NCBI RefSeq assembly: GCF_036711975.1
Contig: NC_091972.1
Coordinates: 4,779,001-4,843,000 of the forward strand
Origin: Onthophagus taurus
Lineage: Eukaryota; Arthropoda; Insecta; Coleoptera; Scarabaeidae
Direction: 5' to 3'
DNA length: 64,000 nucleotides
Part shown: positions 1 through 10,400 of the stretch, piece after piece
How positions within the stretch are numbered: the stretch's first letter is position 1
How the letters are laid out: the number at the start of each line of letters is the position of its first letter
The notes under the pieces: generated by a model
Database searches by the model: none
Seen by the model: only the letters and a program-made list of their open reading frames with translations
What the model was told of the DNA's origin: nothing
Program-made: the position numbers and the translations under genes

Positions 1-458
1 GTCCAAATTTCGATGGGTTTGCAGAATATCTCAGTTATTATGAAAGATAGAAAGTTGCGGTTTTCGCGAACCTGAGCTACTTTTTTGTGAAACTTATAAT
101 GCCGCAAACCAAATTTTCATAGACCTCTTCGTTTTAGATATACAGGGAGTATTTCAAAATTTACGATTTTCAGACACTCCCCGTATCTCGGCTATCCGGA
201 AACTTAGTAAAAAAGTAAAAACGGGTTCTAATAGATTTTTTCACGGAGAATCGTGCACGTAGAATTTTTCTAGTCATCACGGTTTTTGAGTTATAAACAC
301 AACTTAGGTTTTTTTAAATGGAACCACCTATATTTTATTTTTTTATTGAACTGGATTTTTTTAAGCTTTTCAATGATATATAATACTCTATACTTACCTT
401 TATAATTAACCTCGAAATTGAATAAAATACATTATTTTATAAGTAGGCAATGATAAAT

Positions 459-722
459 AGACTGCCTAGCCTGACGTCACAGAGATGGGCGGAGCTTATA
501 TCGACTCCAAACAATTTCGTTGCTAAGCACAGTTGCCAATGATAAACCATAATAAAAATGACATTTGAAATGTCATAAAAAGTCACTTAGTTTATTTTAT
601 TTTAACACTAATTGAAAAATTGCATATGGTGATTTACCGTTAGCAACACACTTAGCTATGAAAATGTTTGGAGTCGATATAAGCTCCGCCCATCTCTGTT
701 ACGTCAAGGCTTAGGTTGTCTA
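459..722. mobile_element. Small inverted-repeat element nested in the left arm of the transposon
   Basis: About 65 bp at 460-525 (key core GATGGGCGGAGCTTATATCG) reappears inverted at 660-722. The block is absent from the matching right arm (around 2145-2160), where the flanking sequence runs straight through. That comparison shows this is a later insertion into the left arm, with no coding capacity. Confidence 0.75.
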
Positions 723-870
723 TTAAGTGATCGCGTTGCTAGGATACCGGAATAAACAAAGTAAATATAGTTAATTACTGTCAAACTTAATTTTGAATTT
801 TGTGCTAACAATAAGTCGTGTGTTACTTAATTACCTTTAATTAACTTAACTTAATTATCTTTTTCTTGAA

Positions 871-1995
871 ATGGAGCGCTATGAAAATTATGAAAAATAT
901 GACATGCTAGCATGTTACATTCATGCAAATGAAAATGTTAATCAAGCTGCTGAATTATACATAAATAGGTAGAATGCAACATTTATCAGCAATAACATTT
1001 TATTAGCAGATTGTTTCACTTCAGATATTCAGAAAGAGCGCAACCAAATTCAAAAATTTTTTTGCGAATAAAGGGTAATTTGATCAATTATGGAAGTTTT
1101 TTGATGCCCAGGCCTAAAAAATATAATAAAGAAAATCGGAATAACAATGAAATTACCGTGTTAGGATGTGTGAAAGCCGCGCCTAAAACATCATGTAGGG
1201 AAATTGAATGTCAAGTTGGAATTAAAAAATCGACAGCCTGTGCGATTCTAAAAAAGTATAAATATAAACCCTACAAAGAACAAATAGTTCACCACTTACA
1301 CCCGGGAGATGCCGAACGACGTTTGGAATTCTGTAACTGGTATTTGAACCATGCACAAAATAATATTGAATTTAGTTCCTCTATTGTATGGTCTGATGAG
1401 GCATATTTTACCAGCACAGGAATCTATAATCGTCATAATAACAGGCATTGGCATCACGAAAACCAACGTATTGTAATTGAGCGGGAGCGTCAAGGAAAAT
1501 TTGGTTTTAGCGTGGCTTGTTTTATTATTGGGCCACGAATTGTTTACAAAATATTTGAAGGAAACCTTTGCGCTAATCGCTATTCGGCCATCTTGCAAGA
1601 GGCTTTGCCAGAGATTTTGGATGATATTCCTCTTATTCGGCTAAATAATATTTATTTTCAGCAGGACGGAGCTCCCGCTCATAATGCGCTGTTAGTGAGT
1701 CGCTACCTAACTGCAGAATTTCCTGGTAGGTGGATAGGCACACATGGTCCAACGCGATGGCCAGCAAGATCACCTGATTTATCTATTTTGGACTTCTTTT
1801 TATGGAGATATATCAAGAATAGGGTATATAGTACCCAGAATCACAACAAAATTGGAATTGAAAATTGCTGTAACTGATGCTTTTTCACATTTACAGCAAC
1901 ATCCCATAACTATTCTAAATGCAATTAAACGCATTACTAAACTTTGTGAACAATGTGTGCATCAAAATGGTAACAACTTTGAACAATTCTTGTAA
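871..1995 (+). pseudogene. mariner-type DDD transposase, one frameshift, with a probable 56-bp intron
   Basis: The protein starts at ATG 871 (MERYENYEKYDM, then NQAAELYINR). A GT-AG intron at 969-1024 joins AG to A TAT so that INR runs in frame into YSERAQPN. A helix-turn-helix segment follows (TSCREIE, then STACAILKKYKYKPY), and then the catalytic blocks WSDEAYF, FQQDGAPAH and RSPDLSILDFFLW. By my count 36 residues separate the second and third aspartates. This matches an abundant insect mariner-related family. Around 1843-1851 the frame shifts by one base within an A-rich stretch. The C-terminal part (LKIAVTDAFSHLQQH onward) continues in another frame to the stop at 1993-1995. With the shift the copy is probably inactive, unless the shift is an assembly error. 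Confidence 0.85.
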
Positions 1996-3000
1996 CTTGA
2001 AGCCATATTTGCATAATGTTTAGTTTTTAATAATTTTTCGTTTTTAGCAAACAAAATTTAATAGATACATTTTTTTAATAAGTTAATAATTAATATTATA
2101 GTATTTTCAAAATTCTTTGTTTATTCTGGTATCCTAGCAACGCGATCACTTAATTTATCATAGCCTACTTATAAAATAATGTGGTTTTTTTAATTTCGAG
2201 GTTAATTATAACGGTAAAAAAAATTCTACCTCTTGAAAAAATTCTAGTTCAATAAAAAAATAAAATATAGGTGGTTCCATTTAAAAAAACCTAAGTTGTG
2301 TTTATAACTCAAAAACCGTGATGTCTAGAAAAATTCTACGTGCATCATTGGATTCTACGTGAAAAAATCTATTAGAACCCGTTTTTACTTTTTTACTACG
2401 TTTCCGGATAGCCGAGATACGGGGGGGGGGATGTCTGAAAATCGTAAATTTTGAAATACTCCCTGTATATCAAAAGCGAAGAGGTCTATGAAAATTTGGT
2501 TTGCGGCATTGTAAGTTTCACAAAAAAGTAGCTCAGGTTCGCGAAAACCGCAACTTTCTATCTTTCATAATAACTGAGATACCCTGCAAACCCATCGAAA
2601 TTTGGACACCCAATTTGGTGTCCCAATTTCGTTGTCGGCATAGGCTATCTCCAAAACTAAAAGAGATAGAAAAAAAGTAGCTTATATGTCATGATCTCGT
2701 TTTTCGAGAAAATGTTAATGCCGAAAACCGCAAACAGCTATCGTCTTTTGTTTTCGCCCTATCGGCAAAAATTGAAAATTTTGCGAAAACGACAATCGCG
2801 AATATCTCACTTATTATCAACGATGGAATATTATAAATAAAACATTATATGGGCAACTTTTTACGAAGAATTCAGTGACGTAGGTAGAATTTTTTTCCCA
2901 TCTTTTATTTTCGAGATTTTAGAAGTAACTTTATTTTTTTAAATGGAAACCATAGTTGGCTATGAGCTAAAATAATTTGTTATTTACTTCTGATAACAAA

Positions 3001-4043
3001 TATACAGGGTGATTCACATAAGAACCGACACAGAGCAGGGACATGTAGAGGACAATAAATTAAGATGATTTAACGTAACTTACCTCTATACTAAGTTGTA
3101 CACCTGAGGAGTTATAGGTCTTCAAAGTTGGCTCTTAAATATTTAAAAAGTTCAATATCTTCGTAATACATTAAGCTAGAAAAACCAAATTTGGTATACG
3201 TTATGAGTGTACCAAGGGTATTAATTGGTAGCAAATTGAACTCAATTGAAGCATTTCAAAGGGTTGATTAAAGGTGATGGTACCCTAAATTTTGACAGAT
3301 TTTTTTAATCTTTTGGCGGATTTAATACATTACTACTTCATTTCATGTGGAATTTAATTCTAAAACTTTTCTTACTCTTATTATTTTTTAAAAAACTTTG
3401 TCGTTTTCATAGAAAACTTAAATAATTAAACCCACGTATTTCGTAATGTTGCTTAAAATAAGCGAAAATTCAGTAGTCGGCTATGAAACTGTACGTCAAA
3501 CTTGACAAATAGGTTATAAAGTTATTTAACGACAAGGTTTTATAACCTATTTGTCAAGTTTGACGTACAATTTCACAGCCGACTACTGAATTTTCGATTA
3601 ACGAAATTCGTGTCTTTAGTTATTTGAGTTTTTTATGAAAACGACAATGTTTTTAAAAAATAATAAGAGTAGAAAAAGTTTTAGAATTAAATTCCACATG
3701 AAATCAGGTAATAATCTGTTAAATCCACCAAAAGGTTAAAAAAATCTGTCAAAATTTAGGGGACCATCACCCGTAATCAACCCTTTCAAATGCCTCAATT
3801 GGTCTCAATTTGCTACCAATTAATACCCTCGGTACACTTATAACGTATACCAAATTTGGTTTTTCTAACTTAATGTATTACGAAGATATTCAATGTTTTA
3901 AAAATTTAAGACCCAACTTTGAAGGCCTATAACTCCTCAGGAGTACAACTTAGTATAGAGATAAGTTGTGTTAAATCGTCTTAATTTATTGTCCTCTACA
4001 TGTCCCTGTTCTGTGTCGGTTCTTATGTGAATCACCCTGTATA
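3001..4043. mobile_element. Foldback MITE of about 1.04 kb, palindromic almost end to end
   Basis: The ends are TATACAGGGTGATTCACATA and its complement, so insertion was at a TA dinucleotide. The arms of about 500 bp are nearly perfect reverse complements and meet around 3520, where GTACGTCAAACTTGACAAAT is mirrored. There is no ORF. This is a non-autonomous relative of Tc1/mariner elements and could form one giant hairpin. Confidence 0.85.
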
Positions 4044-4209
4044 TAGTTTGTTGGGTATATTTCTTCTTTCATACACACTATGATGGAAAATAATGTATCA
4101 GATAATTACCAAAGTTTGTATTTAAAAATTCGCTAACAACTCTGGCATTATGTGTTGGTATGGAGCATCAGCATGTTAAGTGTCAAAGTATAACAAAACT
4201 GAATAAAAC

Positions 4210-4920
4210 TACAATGAATTTCGAAAATTATGAAAAATGTAACATGACGTTAGCCGCGAATAGCACGCAAGAACTTTCAGCCGGTTAGCAGAAAATTTAA
4301 TGGATTTTTGGTCCTTCCCCAACCCATGTGCAAAAACATACCAAAATGACCTGCAAGAGGATGAAGTCAATGTGTTGGCTTCAGCTGCGATAAATCCATC
4401 AACATCTTGCAGAGAAATTGAACAAGATGCTCCCGAATATGAAAGAAAAATAAATATAAACCATACAAAGCGGGGCTAACTCATTATTTACGTGCCAAAG
4501 ATGTCAATCTAAGATTAGAATTTTGTAGATGATATTTAGAAAAATTAAATAATCTGCTATTTGTTCAAAATGTCATCTGGACTGATGAAGTCTCTGAGTG
4601 TTCAAAGAAGATTCAGGTTCACTGTATGGTGTGCCCTTTTAGATAATAGAATTTTGGCATATAGTATCTACCATAAAAACTTAAACTCAGATAATGTGCT
4701 GCCTCAATATATTGAGGTATACTATATTAAGGCAGCACATTGAGCCTTTGGTCGACAATTTACCATTAAATATGTCTCAAATATTCAATATGACGGAGCA
4801 CCAGCACGTAATGCCAGAGTTGTTAGTGAATTTTTAAATACTACTACAAACTTTGGCAATAATTGGAAACAATGTTGTCCATCATGGTATAGTTATCACC
4901 ATAACAACATTAACTTTTAA
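4210..4920 (+). pseudogene. Badly decayed mariner-type transposase
   Basis: Fragments in shifting frames match the transposase at 871-1995. They are NFENYEKCNM at the start, SAAINPSTSCREIEQDA in the DNA-binding part, RLEFC, VIWTDEVS at the first catalytic block, and YDGAPARNARVVSEFLN at the second. Multiple stops and frameshifts occur and the third catalytic block is not recognisable. It is non-functional. Confidence 0.7.
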
Positions 4921-4935
4921 ATACATACATTAGTT

Positions 4936-5325
4936 TTAGATAGAATAATAGTATATTATTCAACAAGCGTATAATGGCGGCTGTTATCCACAAAGATGAA
5001 GTTGTAATCTGAGTGGGTAACATCCATTATACGCAAGTTGAATACTATACTTTATCTACAACTATTTAATTTTGAAAAAAAAATCAAAAAAAGGAAAAAA
5101 AAAATAAACTTGATAGACATTTCAGACATAACCTCAATATAAGAAAGCTGTCATTTCTGTTGATATTTTATTTTTTGATTAGTAGGCCGTGTCAGAACTG
5201 TGGAATAATGGCTTCATTATTCAACAGTTTGTCAGTCATGGGTAATGCGTGTCATTACCCGTCAAAAATCAAATATATAACGAATAGATAATTCAATAGT
5301 TGTAGATAAAATAAATTTTTGTTAA
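4936..5325. repeat. Dispersed ~390-bp repeat, second copy inverted at 16295-16625
   Basis: The sequence from the TATAATGG / GTTATCC region to the segment ending TTCAATAGTTGTAGATAAA matches the reverse complement of 16295-16625. The match includes TGACAGCTTTC, CAGTTCTGACACG and TTTTGACGGG. Both ends carry TTATCTACAACTATT-type sequence. It has no ORF and is probably a non-autonomous element. Confidence 0.65.
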
Positions 5326-5365
5326 CTATTCAATAACTATAAGAAATATACCCCACAAACTATTT

Positions 5366-5849
5366 GAAAGCGGAGCACCCTCGTAAAATCTGTATTTATT
5401 ACGCGATTTCGACACATTTTTTTTTGTATTGTAGAGCGTAAGAAACTGTACCTTAGGTCAAAGAGTCATATTTTTTTTGAAAAAACCAAGGCCTACTATT
5501 TCACTTTTTAGGTGCAAAAAATGAAGAAACCATATTAGGAAATTTTTTACAAAAAATCTGAGTACACCACTGCATTAAGCGCCGTTTGAAATGGGCATAT
5601 ACCAAATTTCATCAAAAATGGTTACAAATTAACACCGTTCAGATAATTGAAAAATATAATTTTTTACCAATTAATTTCATCTGTAACAAATGTAAATAGT
5701 TTTTGTATTATTGTCTGTGTTTTATTAACTTTTTTGTCATGGTTTACTAGGTCAAAACAAATAAATGTATAAAAAATGATATTTTCCAATTATCTGCAAC
5801 GGTTTTCGGACATCCTGTACATGTGCGAAACATCTTTTTGTTGTCATCA
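5366..5849. other. AT-rich stretch without a recognised gene
   Basis: No long ORF, RNA gene or clear repeat was seen. It separates the transposon cluster from the satellite array. Confidence 0.5.
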
Positions 5850-7310
5850 TATTGTAATGCCTCGGCCATAAGCAGCCTCGGCTCGGTAATTAGTATTATA
5901 TCAACCTGAAGAAACTGATCATTAGATAAGAAACAGCATTATCAAGTAAAGTTGTACATCTTTTGACTAATTAAGCCGAAGTTCATCAAATTGTAGCATC
6001 TCGGCCGCAAGCGGCCTTGGCTCTATGCAGTACAGTTGTAGACTTTTGGACTAATTAAGCCGAGGCTTAGTGTTTAATATCATATCTATCTGAAACTGGA
6101 TATCGTATTGCAGCGCCTCGGCCGCAAGCGACCTCGGCTTTATAAACAGAAGTTGCAGATCTTTTGATTAATTAAGCCGAGATCGCTTGCGGTCGAGGGT
6201 CAGTGATTAAAATTATATCAACCTGAAGAAACTGGTCACCAATTGAACCGCCTCGGCTTTGTCCAATGGAATTGTAGATCTTTGGAGAAATTAAACCGAG
6301 GTTCAGTAATTAATATCATATCTATCTGAAACTAGATATCATATTGCAGCGCCTCGGCCGCAAGCGACCTCGGCTTTATCAACTGAAGTTGCAGATCTTT
6401 TGGTTAATTAAGCCGAGATCGCTTGCGATCGAGGCTCAGTGATTAAAATTATATCAACCTGAAGAAACTGGTCACCAATTGAACCGCCTCGGCTTTGTCC
6501 AATGAAATTGTAGATCTTTGGAGAAATTAAACCGAGGTTCAGTAATTAATATCATATCTATCTGAAACTAGATATCATATTGCAGCGCCTCGGCCGCAAG
6601 CGACCTCGGCTTTATAAACGGAAGTTGCAGATCTTTTGATTAATTAAGCCGAGATCGCTTGCGGTCGAGGCGCAGTGATTAAAATTATATCAACCTGAAG
6701 AAACTGATGACCTATTGAACCGCCTCTGCTTTGTCCAGTGAAATTGTAGATCTTTGGAGTAATTAAGCCGAGATTTAGTGATTAATATCATATCTATCTG
6801 CAACTAGATATCATATTGCAGCGCCTCGGCCGCAAGCGACCTCGGCTTTATAAACGGAAGTGGCAGATCTTTTGATTAATTAAGCCGAGATCGCTTGCGG
6901 TCGAGGCGCAGTGATTAAAATTATATCAACCTGAAGAAACTGATCACCTATTGAACCGCCTCGGCTTTGTCCAATGAAATTGTAGATCTTTGGAGTAATT
7001 AAGCCGAGATTCAGTGATTAATATCATATCTATCTGTAACGAGATGTCATATTGCAGCGTCTCGGCCGCAAGCGACCTTGACTTTATAAACTGAAGTTGC
7101 AGATCTTTTAATTAATTAAGAGAGATTCTGAGATCGTTTGCGGTCGAGGCTTAGTGATTAAAATTATATCAACCTGAAAAAACTAGTCATCATATTGCAC
7201 CGCCTCGGCCGCAAGCGGCGTCGGCTTTGTCCAGTAAAATTGTAGATGTTTGGAATAATTAAGTCAGTGATTAATATCATATCTATCTGAATCTGATTGT
7301 CATATTACAG
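5850..7310. repeat. 236-bp satellite array with internal hairpins
   Basis: The marker GCCTCGGCCGCAAGCGACC starts at 6115, 6351, 6587 and 6823, and a variant starts at 7059, giving an exact 236-bp period. Each unit holds two related submodules (about 135 and 101 bp), each starting GCCTCGGC. Within the larger one, CCTCGGCCGCAAGCGACCTC is followed about 35 nt later by a near-complement (GCCGAGATCGCTTGCGGTCG), a 25-bp stem. The edges (5850-6110, 7060-7310) are more diverged. Short related pieces lie at 46005-46035 and 57595-57680. Confidence 0.9.
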
Positions 7311-7460
7311 ACCAAGGAATTATCAAATCTAAAGGAACACCTTTAACAGCAAAAGCTATTATTCATGGTAATAGAACTTGTAGATCAAAACGATAATCCA
7401 ACATAAAATAACACAGAAGTACTAAATTTAAATGTTAAATTAATCCAATAATTTTTTTAC

Positions 7461-10400
7461 CTTTGCAATCTTCCAAATCCGCTTGATACTTCGCCTTCAT
7501 ACGCATATTTTCTTCTTTGTAAGTATGAAGCTGCCTCTTCCACTCATCCACGTTCGCGGTGCTTTCTTGCAGGGCGCTAGTTAGACGCGCGTTGTTACTC
7601 TTCAGCGTAGCCAATTCTATTTCCCACTTCTTCGCGTTTGCAGAGCTACGAAAAACGAAAAGACAAACGTTAAGTAGTCATCACTCGAGCATAAATAAAA
7701 CTAACGAGCGCTTGTTGTGTAATTTACGACTTAATTACCGTTGTGTTAAACGCAACTATATAAGTTGAAAAAAGGATAACATAACATTGCGATCGAAATT
7801 GTGTAACACGATCGTTCATCCGCAACAAATTATAGTTAAATAATTGGGAGAAGAATAAAGAATTAAATAAATAAAATAAATCATTAAGATGAAGATATTC
7901 GTCACCTTTCTAATTATGTTTACATTAGTTGAAACAAGTGAAATTTGGTTTAAATAAATCGATAAAATCAAAAGCCGTATCGAATTGGTATGACACATTT
8001 CTTATGTTATTAAACAACGAACCTCTTATAAAATGAGCTTAAAAATTACGAATGCATTTAATGAGGTAAATACACTGTTGTTTTTAATGATGATTTCAAT
8101 GAATATAGCGACCACCTGTCGATAAGTACATAAAACGACAACTTCACTTTCTATAAGTATATAGTACGCTTTTCTATTTTTTTGTTAACCGCTTTGTTCA
8201 TTGACGTCCGTTTTAAAACACGGAACAACCATTTAATTAACCATAAACGATATTACATTAAAAAAATTATTAATTCTATATAAGATGATTAAAAAAAGAA
8301 AATCCCAACTTTTTCAACTGTAAAGTTTACGAAAACCGTACTTATTAAGCAACTATCAGTAAAACGTCTCGCTTTCGTGATAAATATAATGCGTTACAAG
8401 TTTAACATTTTTTATTCGTTCCTTTATCCGTAGAAAAGTTGCGTAAATTTGCAAAATCAACCCATTATTGGAATTGGAGCGATATGACGCAAGTGAAAAT
8501 TAAAAGGTAGTAAATGATGATCATTTGGGTTAGGTTTAATTTCACGCCGTTAACATTTGCCGGGATTAACGACGCGCCTTTTGTAAAAGTTGATTATACC
8601 ATCCGGTTTCTGGTTCTTAAATTACCCAAGATCGTAACTAAACTAGAAAACAATTATCACCTTCTCGGTTTCGTCAATCTTGTAATAACAACAACACTGT
8701 TTATATTTTAATAATAAAAATTCCGTTTAGTAATAAGAACGATTTGGAAAGAACAGAGGTTGCGAATGAAACGTGAATGTAAACGTGATGGCTCAATATT
8801 AAAAAGTGCCATAATAAAACCGAAATTATACGTATTGCGACAGTTAATTATTAGTAATTTGATGTGAAGGGATTAAGAGAGGCTTAGTGTTGTATTTCTT
8901 TTTAATTAATTCAAAGATTTCTATTATTAAAGTTGCAATATGAAAAATAATTATTGTAATGGAGATTATAAGGTGTGGTTATTTAATAATTTTTAATTTA
9001 ATTACTCATTTTATGGTAATATCTATTAACTAAAAATTAAAATTATGCCTTCACCAAAACGTTCTGAAACTTTGGGCGATGAATCATTTCATATTTTTCA
9101 AATAACGTATTATGCACCCATTATTCTTACAGTCAAGGGAGTTTCGCAATTACAGTTTGCAAGGCTCATCATGGTGAAAGTTAATTGAAAAAGGGCACAC
9201 GTCGATCCACGATAATTGAAACTAAGAAAAGATGTTAACGAGAAAAACAGTAATGATAAAGCCTTTGAAATAAATCGCAGAATTTTAATAGCTATGAGAC
9301 TTGTAGGAGTCCTAAATATATTTTGCAGTATAATGGAGTTTATGATAAAGTTATTTCAAGAGCTGTTGAAGAAGAAAAAGAATTAATATTACTATCTAAT
9401 CCTGATGATAATCCGATACATTTGACGGTTTCTGGAGATGGTACTTGGAAGAAAAGAGGATTCACCTAACTTTTTGGTGTCACTACGCTTGTAGTTAAGT
9501 ATAGCAAAAAAGTTCCCGATACCATAGTGAAATCAAATTTTTGCCAAGCTTATAATCAATGGAAAAAAAATCTGATATCGACGCCTTCGAATATTGGTAT
9601 GAAGAACATAAAGATTCTTGCACAATAAATAATAAGGGAAGTGCTGGAAAAATAGAGGTTGATGCTGTGATAGAAATGTTTGAGAGATCGCTAGAAAAGG
9701 ATGGAGTGAATATGTGAAATATATAGGAGAGGATGACTCAAAGACATTCAAAGCATTGAGATCTTATATATAATCTAGAGTGCGTATGTGGTGGTGGTGG
9801 GGGTAATCAGAAAGTCAGACATGATGGATGTACCGATCTGAACTTAGCTATAGTTTCAAGTCTCTATTGTACTTACAATTATAAACTTACAATTCTCATA
9901 AACATATTCTTATTTTTATAAAAATTTTATTTTTGTTGAAGATTTTTGAATTCTTTTTGTTTCATATATGTTTTTTTATAATTTGGTAGGTTGGAAGATT
10001 ATTTACAACAGTCCATAAAATGTTTCTGGTTACTTGACTTGAAATTAACAATGAAGTTCAAGTAAAGTTTATTATTAAGGAATATTCAGTTCTTTTAAAA
10101 TAAACTAACAATTATTTATAAGCAAAAGGTTAACGTGATCAATCAGAATTGTTTTAAATATTTTCTTCTTAGTTTATGTTAATTATAAGGGTTATTGTTA
10201 AAAATTATTAAGTTCTTTTAAAATATTATATAATTAATAATTATTTATTAATAATAAGTTAATGTGTTTTGTTTTGGTTATTATTTTCTGTCTTTCCAGT
10301 TTATAATAATGTAAATTTTTGCATTACATCTAACATGGCGACCTTTCTGGCTTCATTTTAGGCGTGGTGGGGACAACAGCATACGCACTCTAGATTATAT

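Larger units (their letters stand above)
1..2608 (+). mobile_element. Tc1/mariner-type DNA transposon with very long terminal inverted repeats
   Basis: The first ~530 bases (excluding a nested insertion at 459-722) reappear as a near-perfect reverse complement at about 2080-2608, giving long terminal inverted repeats. A transposase gene lies between them (871-1995). Both outer ends carry the same motif (left GTCCAAATTTCGATGGG, right its complement CCCATCGAAATTTGGAC). The window probably begins at or just inside the left end, so the target site cannot be checked on that side. The near-identity of the arms suggests a fairly young copy. Confidence 0.85.
2618..5365 (+). mobile_element. Decayed mariner-type element with other elements nested in it
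   Basis: The left end (2618 to about 3000, beginning GTGTCCCAATTTCGTTGTCG) is shared with 40043-40420 and is related to the ends of 35789-37582. The interior holds a foldback element (3001-4043), a dead transposase (4210-4920) and a further dispersed repeat (4936-5325). A short inverted match (GTTTGTTGGGTATATTTCTT at 4046, complement at about 5340) marks the right side. The right terminal repeat is otherwise missing, so the right boundary is uncertain. Confidence 0.5.

Noticed and set aside
7559-7768. 69-residue plus-strand ORF
   Set aside because: It overlaps the homer coiled-coil exon on the opposite strand, which has exact phase and family support.
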